A stretch of 37,679 nucleotides of DNA from Gammaproteobacteria bacterium (GCA_024642505.1 JAHEAZ010000023.1:1-37679); one strand, 5' to 3'; numbered from the stretch's first letter, positions 1-8,193 are shown. Notes: generated by a model not told the origin, from the sequence alone. Made by a program: numbers and translations.

Positions 1-96
1 GTGCCGCAGCGGGTACCGACCGCGACACCGCCCATGGTGCCGCAGCTAGTGCCGCAGCAGGTACCGACCGCGACACCGCCCATGGTGCCGCAGCGG
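1..96. repeat. Two tandem copies of a 48-bp repeat
   Basis: Positions 1-48 and 49-96 match at 45 of 48 bases; they differ at repeat positions 11, 47 and 48. Within each unit the 10-base string gtgccgcagc occurs twice, 36 bases apart, so the unit is itself partly repetitive. The array begins at the window edge, so more copies may lie upstream. All three + strand frames except frame 2 stay open through it: frame 1 reads as a Val-Pro-Gln-rich peptide, frame 3 as Ala/Gly-rich. Confidence 0.85.
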
Positions 97-266
97 GTGC
101 CGGTCGAGGTCCATCGACCGGTCCCGTCGGTGCAGACGGTAAAGGTCCCTGTCCCGGTTACAAGCGGTCCGACATCGCCGGCGCGAAATCCTTGGCCGAA
201 TATCGGACTGGCTTTCGTCGTGCCACGGCCCGGCAGGCAGGCTGCCCACGCGCTGCCGACTCATGA
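3..266 (+). CDS. Possible C-terminal part of an Ala/Gly-rich protein (5' end outside window)
   Basis: Frame 3 is open from the window edge to a TGA at 264-266, with no start inside. Its first half is low-complexity Ala/Gly/Asp sequence made by the 48-bp repeat. Its last 35 residues (around KRSDIAGAKSLAEYRTGF) look more like ordinary protein than the competing frames do. Frame 1 is also open, to 468, as a Val-Pro-rich peptide, and a minus-strand frame is open across 46-708, so the true coding frame is undecided. No family was recognised. The upstream sequence would settle which frame is used. Confidence 0.2.
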   Translation, partial: AAAGTDRDTAHGAAASAAAGTDRDTAHGAAAGAGRGPSTGPVGADGKGPCPGYKRSDIAGAKSLAEYRTGFRRATARQAGCPRAADS

Positions 267-744
267 CGCACCGGGTGATACCGGGCGTGTCACCTGTCTC
301 GCGAGCGGATTCGGCTGGCGGATGACGGACGAAGGTGAAGGTGTGCAGCGCCGCTCCGGCTTGGCGCCGATACTTTACACCCCGGACACGCTCCTCCACG
401 ACCTGCCAGCCAATCACCCGCGTGCCGCCGATTGCCTGATTACAGTGGATCGCCGGTTCGAGGACTGAGATCGTGCGTGCCGGCGGCTCACCGGCCGGGA
501 TCGCTCTTGCCCATTCGTTCGACAGCACATACACGGTCGGGCGCCTGACCGTTCGCAATTCCGCTGAGTGCCGCATTTCGCCAGCGCAACGGCTACTCGA
601 CCAGTTTTCTTCCCATTCTATGCTGCCGGGCATCAGGCTATAGTCGCGACCGGCAGGGCCATACGCCCAGGGGCATGCCGGTGTAAACACCGCATGACCC
701 CGTGACAATTGCCGGCTATCCCAACTGCTCGGGCGGACCTGTGT
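267..744. other. 478 bases with no assignable gene
   Basis: No recognisable protein was found in any frame. A minus-strand frame (46-708) and a + frame (to 468) are open but read as compositionally odd peptides without domains. An imperfect inverted repeat lies at 670-701; its core is cggtg/caccg around a taaa loop, with gggg/cccc outer ends. It precedes the methyltransferase gene and could be a terminator of an upstream gene or part of a 5' leader. No convincing promoter was found. Confidence 0.4.
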
Positions 745-1452
745 ATGCAGCTTTTCACTGATCAGTGGTCAACGTATCGCAACGTCGTTGACCACGACTT
801 GATGGAACATCGCGCGTTGCGAGGCGCGATCGAACGGGTGCTGGACCGGTTCGTGGCAGCGCAGGCCGGTTCGATCAGCATGGCGGATCTAGGCTGTGGG
901 GACCTGGGATTGCTGCCGGATCTGGTCTTGAATTGGCCGCTTAAGCACTTCCTTGGGGTCGATCTATCTGCGCCGGCACTGCAGATTGCCGCCGGACAAC
1001 TGGCCGATGCCGGCTTCGAATGTGAGTGGCGACAGCAGGACCTGCTCGACTGGGCACGGCATGACGCAGGCAGTGAGTCACGTGTGAACCTGCTGCACTC
1101 GGCTTTTGCAATTCACCATCTCGACGACCAAGTCAAGGCCGAGTTCCTCTGCTCGGCCGTCGCGCACATGGCGCCAGGGGGTATCTTCCTGTGGGCAGAC
1201 GTCTTTCGTGAGCCCGGCGAGACAAGGGCGGACTACCTGGCACGGTACCTCGAGCGTATCGACACCACCTGGACCCCACTGAGTGTTGATGAGCGCGAGT
1301 ACGTCAAGGCCCATATGAGCGAGTTCGATTTTCCGGCGGACCGGGCCGAGATTGCGAACGTGGCAAGAGACGCAGGCTGGCAGTGGCAATGGGTCTGGAA
1401 GGGACGACGTCAGGCTGAAGCCCTGGCACTTTTGCGGCCACGCCAGCGTTAG
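745..1452 (+). CDS. Class I SAM-dependent methyltransferase
   Basis: Predicted to transfer a methyl group from S-adenosylmethionine; the substrate is unknown. The 235-residue protein has a Rossmann-type methyltransferase core. Motif I is at residues 46-56 (ADLGCGDLG), the acidic end of strand 2 at about 69-75 (LGVDLS), and a post-II/III segment at about 119-128 (SAFAIHHLDD), typical of Methyltransf_12/25-type enzymes. I chose ATG 745, which begins MQLFTDQW; a TTG 36 bases upstream would add 12 residues with no matching family start. There is no strong ribosome site. The gene stands alone, about 120 bases before the DUF169 gene, so context says little about its substrate. Confidence 0.8.
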   Translation: MQLFTDQWSTYRNVVDHDLMEHRALRGAIERVLDRFVAAQAGSISMADLGCGDLGLLPDLVLNWPLKHFLGVDLSAPALQIAAGQLADAGFECEWRQQDLLDWARHDAGSESRVNLLHSAFAIHHLDDQVKAEFLCSAVAHMAPGGIFLWADVFREPGETRADYLARYLERIDTTWTPLSVDEREYVKAHMSEFDFPADRAEIANVARDAGWQWQWVWKGRRQAEALALLRPRQR

Positions 1453-1571
1453 GCGATGCCGTTTGCCAGACGGCACCGGGCATACTTTTCTGCATTTCCG
1501 GTGTCGCGGGTATACTGCCCCGGCAAGTTTGAGGCAGCGCTCAGACGCCCGCAAGATGGTGTCGGTTACCC

Positions 1572-2372
1572 ATGGAACCCATAAAGCCAAGCGACTACGA
1601 CGAGCATCTCAACCAGTACCTGCGGCTCAATACCTTCCCGGTCGCGGTCAGGTTCCTGCGCAGCTGGGAGGAAATGCCGGCGCGGGCAAAGCGTCCCGGC
1701 AAGGACCTCAACAACCGCTTCACGACCTGCCAGGCGATTGCCATGTCGCGCCGCTACGGCTGGGTGTTGGCGCTGGGACGGGAGGACAGTAGTTGCGTGC
1801 TGGGAGCCGTGGCGATCGGCCTCGAAAAGCGCCTGCCTCACTACGTCGAAGGCAACCTGTGCATGAATCTCTATACCGAGAATCTGCGCGCCGGTCGCAT
1901 CAGTGAGGAAAGCGTGCCGCGATTTGCCGAGGGCGAGTACGTCGGCGTCGTCACCGCGCCGCTCAATCGGGCTGCCTTTACGCCGGACTCGATCATCATT
2001 TACGGCAACAGCGCGCAGGTCATGCGCCTCGGCCAGGCCTGGCTGTGGAAGCGGGGTGGCACGCTGCACACCGAGTTCCGCGGCCGTATCGACTGCGCCG
2101 ATCTCGCCATCGCACCCGTGATCAAGGGCGAGCCACAGATGGTTGTGCCCTGCAGCGGCGATCGCATCTTCGGGCAGGTCCAGGACCATGAAATTGCCTT
2201 CAGCTTTCCGTTCTCGCTCATGGAGGAGATTCTCGAAGGCCTGGAAGCAACGCACAAGGCCGGTACCCGTTATCCTGTGACCAACTGGCTCAATTACACT
2301 GGCGAATTCCCGCCGTCGTACCATGAGTACCGCAAGATGCTCGACGACACGGACCCGCCAGGGGCAGACTGA
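1572..2372 (+). CDS. DUF169 family protein
   Basis: A 266-residue soluble protein that matches my recollection of the DUF169 (COG2043) family, whose biochemical role is not established. Features that fit are the N-terminal segment leading to TTCQAIAMSRRYGW (about residues 50-65), a following Cys-containing stretch (EDSSCVLG), and a central domain ending in IIYGNSAQVMRLGQAW. Members of this family are often annotated as uncharacterised ArCR proteins and keep Cys residues in the first third; two are visible here. The ATG at 1572 starts MEPIKPSDYDEHL. It is followed at 228 bases by an exported protein, not clearly in one operon. Confidence 0.8.
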   Translation: MEPIKPSDYDEHLNQYLRLNTFPVAVRFLRSWEEMPARAKRPGKDLNNRFTTCQAIAMSRRYGWVLALGREDSSCVLGAVAIGLEKRLPHYVEGNLCMNLYTENLRAGRISEESVPRFAEGEYVGVVTAPLNRAAFTPDSIIIYGNSAQVMRLGQAWLWKRGGTLHTEFRGRIDCADLAIAPVIKGEPQMVVPCSGDRIFGQVQDHEIAFSFPFSLMEEILEGLEATHKAGTRYPVTNWLNYTGEFPPSYHEYRKMLDDTDPPGAD

Positions 2373-2418
2373 CACGCCGGGTAGCAGCGAGGGGGCCCTG
2401 ATCTAGTGCCTGACGGCG

Positions 2419-2520
2419 GTGCCCTGCGAGCGTGACCTCTTGAAGGAAATGCTCGAGTGGTTCCGCGAGCTGGACCTGAGCCTGCCGAAGCCGGCAAGGA
2501 AGAAGGCGTCGCTGCCATGA
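2419..2520 (+). CDS. Possible small protein or gene remnant, 33 residues
   Basis: Frame 1 is open from a TAG at 2404-2406 to a TGA at 2518-2520 and reads as a protein-like, Leu/Glu/Lys-rich amphipathic peptide (LLKEMLEWFRELDLSLPKPA) with a basic C terminus. A GTG at 2419 and an ATG at 2449 are possible starts; neither has a well-placed ribosome site. It could be a real small protein or the tail of a decayed gene. No family was recognised. Confidence 0.2.
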   Translation: MPCERDLLKEMLEWFRELDLSLPKPARKKASLP

Positions 2521-2600
2521 ATCGGGGACGCCCTGTCCCGGGCCGACTTCGCATTCAACGCTGAAGATAGTGATTTGCAACCGCACCAAGGAGATTGACA

Positions 2601-3185
2601 ATGATGAGCTCCAGATCCGCGATCAAGGCTGCCTGCCTGGCAGGAGCCTTCTGCCTGGCGACCGTGGCCATGGCCCAGGCGCCTGCGGAAGAGCCGAAGG
2701 GTGAGGCCGTGATGTCGTCCGTGGAAATCACGGCGACGGTGACCAAGATCGACCAGGCGACGCGCGAGGTCACGCTCAAGTCCGAAGACGGCGAGGAGTA
2801 CACCTTCGTTGCCAGCGACGAGGTGAAGAATCTCGCCCAGGTAGAGCCGGGCGACGTGTTGACCGTGGTCTACGCGGAAGCACTCGCCTATGAGGTGAAG
2901 AAGGGCGGCAGCGCAGTGAGTCCGGAGACGACCGTTGCAGGTGGCAGGGCCGAGCCCGGCACAAAGCCTGCGGGTGTCATCGGGCAGCAGACCACCGTGA
3001 CGGTTACCATCACTGCAATCGATCCGACGATCCCCACCGTTACCTTCACGGGGCCGGCAGGCAACACGAAGACGATCAAGGTCATGCGCCCTGAGAAGCT
3101 CGAGGGCGTGAGCGTTGGCGATACGGTCGAGATCACCTATACCGAGGCGCTGGCGATCAAGGTCGACGAGGCGCCGAAGGAATAG
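2601..3185 (+). CDS. Small exported protein with two repeated beta-rich domains
   Basis: A 194-residue protein with a Sec-type signal peptide (hydrophobic core to a predicted cleavage after AMA, about residue 23), so probably periplasmic. The mature part holds two related units of roughly 60 residues. Unit 1 begins ITATVTKIDQATREVTL and ends VVYAEALAYEVKK. Unit 2 begins VTVTITAIDPTIPTVTF and ends ITYTEALAIKVDE. They are joined by a Gly/Thr-rich linker, and each looks like a small beta-barrel (OB-like) fold. The start is fixed by the strong site aaggaga at 2588-2594, six bases before ATG 2601. No function is known. A stem-loop follows the stop codon. Confidence 0.75.
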   Translation: MMSSRSAIKAACLAGAFCLATVAMAQAPAEEPKGEAVMSSVEITATVTKIDQATREVTLKSEDGEEYTFVASDEVKNLAQVEPGDVLTVVYAEALAYEVKKGGSAVSPETTVAGGRAEPGTKPAGVIGQQTTVTVTITAIDPTIPTVTFTGPAGNTKTIKVMRPEKLEGVSVGDTVEITYTEALAIKVDEAPKE

Positions 3186-3664
3186 CCCCAACAGGTGCCG
3201 GGTCGGGGGTACTCCGTTTGCTGCTCGCGGCAGGAAATCCCCGGCGACCCCCGACCCAGCGCCACGCCCGCCACTCCTGCGCCGGCCGCCTTCGCGCAGC
3301 GTTCGATCTTGGCGTCTTCCCTGATCTGTGTGCCGGCGGCCAGTGCCCATCTCGATACCGACGTATGGCACAACGGTGCCTTGGCATCAGGTATTGCGGC
3401 AGGTTCGAGTCAGGCAGCGGCGGCGAGCACTGCCCACCGGGTCTGCCGCACCCGGAAAGGAATCGATGATATTCGTATCTTGGCAGCGCTCTGATGCTGA
3501 AGCGCATCTACAGGCGTTCGTAGGTCCGGACCATGATCTTTGCCTTGCGGCAATCTCATACGTTCTGATTCATGCATTGCGCTCCCGCCCGTGGTCCAGA
3601 CTGTTGCAGCTTGCGCCACCATGGATGTCGGTCTAAAGGGCTGGTTTCGTTGCAGGAGGTCGAT
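3186..3664. other. 479-base intergenic region
   Basis: No gene with protein-like sequence was found in any frame. It holds the stem-loop at 3200-3257 and, at the right end, the ribosome site of the polyphosphate kinase gene (aggaggt, 3654-3660). A + frame open from 3572 runs into the kinase but reads as a poor N-terminal extension. Confidence 0.5.
3200..3257. repeat. Perfect 11-bp inverted repeat just after a stop codon
   Basis: The arms gggtcgggggt (3200-3210) and acccccgaccc (3247-3257) are perfectly complementary across a 36-base spacer, starting 15 bases after the exported protein's stop. There is no T-run, so it is not a classical terminator. The sequence ggtgccgggtcgggg at 3194-3208 recurs as its exact reverse complement at 15201-15215, which hints at a dispersed REP-like motif. 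Confidence 0.6.
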
Positions 3665-4573
3665 ATGGAGCTCGACAAGGTCATCAAGGTCGCCCGCAAA
3701 CTGGCGAGATCGTACCGCGTGACGGGCAAGGACGGTTTCCGAATCAAGGACATTGATCCCGGCGACACCGCCTGGCTGGAGCAGGAAGACAAGCCGCGTG
3801 CCAAGGACGCGCTGCAGACGGGTATCCAGGCCCTCGCCCAGCTGCAGGACATGCTGTATGCGCAGGATCGCTGGGCGGTGCTGCTGGTATTCCAGGCGAT
3901 GGACGCCGCCGGCAAGGACGGCGCTATCAAGCACGTCATGTCGGGCGTCAACCCGCAGGGTTGCCAGGTCGCCTCGTTCAAGGCGCCCTCGGCCGAGGAA
4001 CTCGACCACGATTACCTTTGGCGTTGCAACCGGCACCTGCCCGAGCGCGGCCGCATCGGCATCTTCAATCGCTCGTATTACGAGGAGGTGCTGGTGGTAC
4101 GCGTGCACCCGGAGCTGCTACGGCACCAGAAACTACCCGAATCACGCATGGGCAAGGACGTCTGGAAGAAGCGCTACCGCGACATCCGCACCTACGAGCG
4201 CTATCTCGACACCAACGGCGTGATCGTCCGCAAGTTCTTCCTGCACGTTTCACGGGCCGAGCAGAAGCGCCGTTTCATGGACCGCATCGACAACCCCGAG
4301 AAGAACTGGAAGTTCTCGGCCGCCGACGCACGCGAGCGCGGCCACTGGAAGGCCTACATGGCGGCTTACGAGGATGCCATCCGCGAGACCGCCACGCCGG
4401 AGTGTCCGTGGTACGTGGTGCCGGCTGACAACAAGTGGTTCACCCGGATCGTGGTTGCGGCGGCGGTAATCGAGGCACTCGCTTCGCTGGGCCTGCACTA
4501 TCCCAAGGTCGGCCCGACCAAGCTCGCGGAACTGGCAGCGGCGCGCAAGGCGCTGCAGGCGGAACGCGGATGA
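3665..4573 (+). CDS. ppk2: Polyphosphate kinase 2 family (polyphosphate:nucleotide phosphotransferase)
   Basis: Cytosolic enzyme expected to move phosphate between polyphosphate and nucleoside (di- or mono-) phosphates. The 302-residue protein has the PPK2 P-loop at residues 76-86 (FQAMDAAGKDG), the following IKHVMSGVNPQG segment, and the Walker-B-like motif at 131-141 (IGIFNRSYYEE). The lid region with RFMDRIDNPEKNWKFS is also typical. Length fits a single-domain PPK2. Which subclass it belongs to (ADP- or AMP-phosphorylating) cannot be read reliably from these motifs. ATG 3665 is preceded by a strong aggaggt site; the longer open frame from 3572 is therefore rejected. It stands alone, with no ppk1 or ppx beside it. 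Confidence 0.9.
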   Translation: MELDKVIKVARKLARSYRVTGKDGFRIKDIDPGDTAWLEQEDKPRAKDALQTGIQALAQLQDMLYAQDRWAVLLVFQAMDAAGKDGAIKHVMSGVNPQGCQVASFKAPSAEELDHDYLWRCNRHLPERGRIGIFNRSYYEEVLVVRVHPELLRHQKLPESRMGKDVWKKRYRDIRTYERYLDTNGVIVRKFFLHVSRAEQKRRFMDRIDNPEKNWKFSAADARERGHWKAYMAAYEDAIRETATPECPWYVVPADNKWFTRIVVAAAVIEALASLGLHYPKVGPTKLAELAAARKALQAERG

Positions 4574-4839
4574 ACTAGCGTGGAACAATGCCGATGCAAG
4601 CGGCGCCGACACGAGCCGGGGCGACAGGAAGCAAACGGATGGGCATTCTGCGATCCGGATTCGCCGCCAGACACCTCGACCTGGCCAGCAGCCTGGGCGA
4701 GGTGCTGTTCGGCCTGGCCTGGGACGTCATAGACAGTGTCCACTAGCTGATCGATCCGTTGTTTGACCGCGATCGGCTGCTGCGGCTCAGCGCACCGCAT
4801 CCGCGAAACACCGGGCGAGGCGGAGGCGTCGGGGGAGAA

Positions 4840-6255
4840 TCAGCCGTGGTCGCTGTCGAACCCGCCGCCCAGCGCCAGGTAGAGATTGATACGCTGGGTC
4901 ACGCGTTCCGCCTGGACGCTGAGCAGCGAACTGCGCGCGCCGTAGACGGCGATCTGCTGCTGGGTGACGCTGCGCAGGTCGGTGCTGCCGACACGGTAGC
5001 GGACGTTTTCCAGCTCGAGCGCCCGTTCGCTGTCGCGAACCCGTGCTTCGAGGATCGACTGGCGCTCGACGGCAGACTGCTCGGCGGCAAGCGCCTGCTC
5101 CACCTCGCCGAAGGCCTTCAGGCCTACGCTCGCATACTGCGCGACTGCGGCCTTCTGCTCGGCGGTCTTCAGCTCCACTTGTCCGGCGAGCGCTCCGCCG
5201 GCATACAGCGGCATGACCAGGCCGACGCCGAGGCCCCAGATCGGGTTGCTGACGTCCTGCAGCACCAGCAGGTCGCTCTCGAGGTACGAGCCGGTGGCAG
5301 AGAGGGAGATCTGCGGCAGGCGGGCCGCCTGGGCTTGCTTGGTGCGGCTGAACGCAGCGGCCACTCGTCGTTCCGCCGCGATCAGGTCCGGGCGGCGCTC
5401 CAGCAATTCCGCCGGGACGCCGGCGGGAGCCACCGTTGCGATGGTCGGCAATGTGGTGGCGGCCTCGAGGTCCGCCGCAGGGTAGCGACCGAGCAGCAGC
5501 TCGAGCCCGCGCAGGGCCTGCACCGTGCCGAGATCGAGCTTGCGCAACGCGTCGCGGAAGTTCCCGACATTGGCGCGCGCGAGGCTGACCTCGAGCTCGC
5601 TACCGACGCCGACGCGCTGGCGGTCAGTCGCGAGCGACAACAGCCGCTCGGCCCCGGCCACGCTTTCCACCGCTAACTGGCGCTGCAAGGTCGCCTCGCA
5701 GGCGGTTAGCCAGCTTTGAACTACAAGCGCAGCGATCGACTGCTGCGCGTAGGCATAGTCGGCACTGGCTGCAGCAAACTGGTCTTCGGCGGCGCGGGCG
5801 CCGTAACGGACGCGGCCCCACAGGTCGATCTCCCAGGAGGCCGACAGGATCGCTGCGTTCAACGGCTCGGCGCCGCTGCCGCCGCTGCTGCTGGTTCGCC
5901 CGATGAGGTTCACGGCCGGGTAGATGCTACCGCCGGCGATGCGGACATAGGCGGCGGCCTGCTCGACCGTGGCCGCCGCGACGCGCAGGTCGGTATTGTG
6001 GGTGATCGCCTCGGCGACCAGGGCGCTTAGTCGTTCGTCGCCGAATGACGCGACCCAGTCATCCTCGACAGCTCCGGCTGCCGTGGCGGTACCGCTCCAG
6101 GCTGCGGGTGGAACGACTTCACCGTAGGCTTCGCGGTTCAGCTCCTCACCCACGGGTGGCGCCTGCAGCGCGCAGCCGGCGGCCAGCACTGTCCAAGTCG
6201 CCACCCCGGCCAGCGCGGCAGCGTGCGCCAAAGGTCGTCCTGGCAGTTTGCGCAT
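4840..6255 (-). CDS. TolC/NodT-type outer membrane efflux lipoprotein
   Basis: Outer-membrane channel of a tripartite export system. The 471-residue protein starts with a lipoprotein signal ending in LAAGC (acylated Cys28). It carries two outer-membrane efflux repeats: the first after DDWVASFGDERL, with the conserved SWEIDLWGRVRYGARAAE segment, the second ending near VRYRVGSTDLRSV. The RRPDL(I) motif between the repeats (LLERRPDLIAAERRVAAAF) is characteristic of the NodT family. It is the last gene of a minus-strand operon: its ATG overlaps the stop of the fusion-protein gene (ATGA), so the two are probably translated together. No inner-membrane pump gene of the RND, MFS or ABC type lies beside it. 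Confidence 0.9.
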   Translation of the reverse strand: MRKLPGRPLAHAAALAGVATWTVLAAGCALQAPPVGEELNREAYGEVVPPAAWSGTATAAGAVEDDWVASFGDERLSALVAEAITHNTDLRVAAATVEQAAAYVRIAGGSIYPAVNLIGRTSSSGGSGAEPLNAAILSASWEIDLWGRVRYGARAAEDQFAAASADYAYAQQSIAALVVQSWLTACEATLQRQLAVESVAGAERLLSLATDRQRVGVGSELEVSLARANVGNFRDALRKLDLGTVQALRGLELLLGRYPAADLEAATTLPTIATVAPAGVPAELLERRPDLIAAERRVAAAFSRTKQAQAARLPQISLSATGSYLESDLLVLQDVSNPIWGLGVGLVMPLYAGGALAGQVELKTAEQKAAVAQYASVGLKAFGEVEQALAAEQSAVERQSILEARVRDSERALELENVRYRVGSTDLRSVTQQQIAVYGARSSLLSVQAERVTQRINLYLALGGGFDSDHG

Positions 6256-7391
6256 CAGTGCAGCTTCAGGATCAGGTAGTTGATCTTGCTCGTGACCCGC
6301 AGGAAGACCTTGCGGATCACGTGCAGGATCTTCAGGTGATTGGTGTAAATGGCGGCGTCGCCTGCGGCGCCGGCGGCCAGGAACACATCACGGTACTTCT
6401 CTTCCACTTCGAGCTTGACGGCAAACCGTCCCGGTGCCATGGGCATGAACCCGGTCTGCGGCAGTACACCGCTGATTGGTACCTGTCCCTGCCCCTGTCC
6501 CCAGACGATCGAGTCCACCTTGGCCTTGATGATCTGGCCTGGCAGGGTCTTGAGCGCGATCTCAGCCTCGTTGCCGGGCTCGACCTGGTGCAGTTCGTTC
6601 TGGGCGTAGAGCGCGATGACCTGATATTCGTCCTCGACGAAGGTCACCGCCACCATCGCGGGCAGCGGCACCGCGAAGGAACCCGGACGCAGCTGCAGGT
6701 TCATCACCCAGCCGTCGGCGGGAGCGTAGGTGGTTGTCTGCGACAATTCCCAGCGGGCATTCTCCAGCTGCGCCTTGATCTGTGCGACCTCGGCCAGATC
6801 ACCGTCCACCTGGGCCAGCATGCGCTCCCGGACCTGCGCCTCGGCGGCGACAGCTACAGCGTATTGCGACTCGAGGTCCTGCAGGTCGGCCCGGGCCTTC
6901 TGCAATGTAAATGCATCACCGGCGCCGGTGGCCGCCAGTTCCTCGTACTGCCTGACCCGCAGTCGTGCCAGCTCGACGCGGGAAGACACGGCTTGCTTGT
7001 TCGCCGTGGCCGAATTCTTTTCCTCACCCAGCTTGCGGGAGGCGCCCTCGGCGTTGGCCAGCTGGGCCTCGAGTGTCCTGACCGCGATTTCATAGGGCGT
7101 CGGGTCGATCCGGAACAGTACGTCTCCTTTCTTGACGTAGTCATTGCCCTTGACAGGCACCTCGATGACCCGGCCGCGGACCTGCGGCACGACTTGCACC
7201 ACGTACTTGATGACGCGCACGTCTACTGAGGATGGCGCGACGACGTTCAACAGCAGCACGATGATCGCCAAGGCAACGATCGGAATGATGGCCACGATCA
7301 CCTGCGATCGCGTGTTCCATGGCAGCCACTTGAACTTGATGAAGATCAGCCAGACGCAGATCGCGTAGATCGTCAGCAGCAGGACTTCCAT
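6255..7391 (-). CDS. HlyD-family membrane fusion protein (YiaV/YibH-like)
   Basis: Periplasmic adaptor linking an inner-membrane partner to the outer-membrane channel. The 378-residue protein has two N-terminal membrane segments (about residues 3-20 and 30-50), then a biotinyl-lipoyl-like half (VPQVRGRVIEVPVKGNDYVKKGDVLFRID), a coiled-coil hairpin (about 110-220), the returning lipoyl half (TTTYAPADGWVMNLQLRPG) and a beta-barrel domain. E. coli YiaV/YibH proteins have this layout and also sit next to a DUF3302 gene. The gene overlaps both neighbours by one or a few bases, which argues for one mRNA and fixed stoichiometry. Confidence 0.9.
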   Translation of the reverse strand: MEVLLLTIYAICVWLIFIKFKWLPWNTRSQVIVAIIPIVALAIIVLLLNVVAPSSVDVRVIKYVVQVVPQVRGRVIEVPVKGNDYVKKGDVLFRIDPTPYEIAVRTLEAQLANAEGASRKLGEEKNSATANKQAVSSRVELARLRVRQYEELAATGAGDAFTLQKARADLQDLESQYAVAVAAEAQVRERMLAQVDGDLAEVAQIKAQLENARWELSQTTTYAPADGWVMNLQLRPGSFAVPLPAMVAVTFVEDEYQVIALYAQNELHQVEPGNEAEIALKTLPGQIIKAKVDSIVWGQGQGQVPISGVLPQTGFMPMAPGRFAVKLEVEEKYRDVFLAAGAAGDAAIYTNHLKILHVIRKVFLRVTSKINYLILKLH

Positions 7392-7825
7392 CAGGTCTTT
7401 GCTCCCTGCTCACCGGCGGTTTCCCGCTCCGCTGCTGCCGCGGTCTCAGGACCGTGGTGATCGACCCGGTCGGTACCGTAGGCAAGCTGGTGCAATACGG
7501 GCTTGGTATAGGCCCAGAGCCAGGCCAGCGGCCAAAGCAGGCCGCCGAACGCCAGTGACAGCAGGCACAGTGCCTTGATCGCGGGTGCCTGGGGGTGCCC
7601 CCTCTTCTCGGCAATCTTCTCGGGCATCACATGGATGAGCCAGAACAGCCAGATGGCGAGGATGGGCACGAAGATGATCACGCCCCACGAGACGACTTCC
7701 GCCATCTTGTCGAGTGCCTCGCCCTCGAAGAAGGAAGCCTCTGCGGCGGGTGTTGCCATCAGCCAGGCAGCCAGGACGCTCAAGCGCAGCACTACGCTTG
7801 CGGATCGCCGCAGCGAAATCGCCAT
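7391..7825 (-). CDS. DUF3302 inner-membrane protein (YiaW-like)
   Basis: A 144-residue protein of unknown function. A signal-like N terminus ends around ATPAAEA (residue 30). Two strongly hydrophobic segments follow, at about 47-66 (WGVIIFVPILAIWLFWLIHV) and 88-107, joined by a short loop with the conserved MPEKIAEKRGHPQ motif; the tail is Ala/Glu-rich. This matches DUF3302 (YiaW/YibI), which in E. coli neighbours the HlyD-like YiaV. ATG 7825 is preceded by aaggag about 8 bases upstream, so the longer open frame to 7870 is rejected. It leads the operon and may be the inner-membrane partner of the fusion protein (inference). Confidence 0.8.
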   Translation of the reverse strand: MAISLRRSASVVLRLSVLAAWLMATPAAEASFFEGEALDKMAEVVSWGVIIFVPILAIWLFWLIHVMPEKIAEKRGHPQAPAIKALCLLSLAFGGLLWPLAWLWAYTKPVLHQLAYGTDRVDHHGPETAAAAERETAGEQGAKT

Positions 7826-7856
7826 CGGCTCATCTCCTTGGATTGGCAACACAGGG

Positions 7857-7884
7857 TTGCATCGATGCAAGGCGCCACATTCTA
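7857..7884 (-). promoter_or_regulatory. 14-bp palindrome and possible -10 box before the export operon
   Basis: The sequence ttgcatcgatgcaa at 7857-7870 is a perfect palindrome, 31 bases upstream of the DUF3302 start. On the minus strand, TAGAAT at 7884-7879 differs at one position from the sigma-70 -10 consensus and would place transcription start next to the palindrome. That is where a repressor would sit. The -35 element is weak (TGGCCC). The regulator is not encoded nearby. Confidence 0.4.
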
Positions 7885-8193
7885 GTCTCGCCTGCCATGC
7901 AGGGCCAGTTCAGGATGCCTGGCCGCGGGGCGGCTCTCCTGACCGGACTGCGCCGCTGTGGTCTGCCACCAGAGTGCCCCGCTGGTCATCGTAGGTTGCA
8001 GACAACCCCTCTTGCCCCCGTCGCCAGCGCCTGCGTTGGAGCGCGTTCGTCGTCAACCGTGACGATATCCCCGCTTTTGCACTATGACCGGCGGAATCGT
8101 GCACCGGTTCACGGAACCCTTCGGCAGCATGTGCTGATTATGTCTTCGTAGCGACAGCTGACGTTCGGGGTTTCACCGGCCGGGGGGCAGGAG
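7885..8193. other. Intergenic region between divergent genes, nothing further identified
   Basis: About 310 bases separate the export operon's promoter area from the next + strand gene. Only short overlapping open frames without protein-like sequence were found. A purine-rich stretch, ggggggcaggag, lies directly before the ATG at 8194. Confidence 0.5.

Noticed and set aside
1..96. CRISPR array
   Set aside because: The 48-bp units are directly adjacent without unique spacers and no cas genes are present.
2403..3371. Long minus-strand open frame opposite the exported protein
   Set aside because: Arg/Gly-rich sequence without domains, fully antisense to a gene with signal peptide and strong ribosome site; a product of high GC content.
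4639..4746. 35-codon + strand open frame between the kinase and the efflux lipoprotein gene
   Set aside because: Plausible length for a small protein but no good ribosome site and no recognised family.
6045..7229. Long + strand open frame opposite the HlyD-like gene
   Set aside because: Mirror of the real gene; composition not protein-like.
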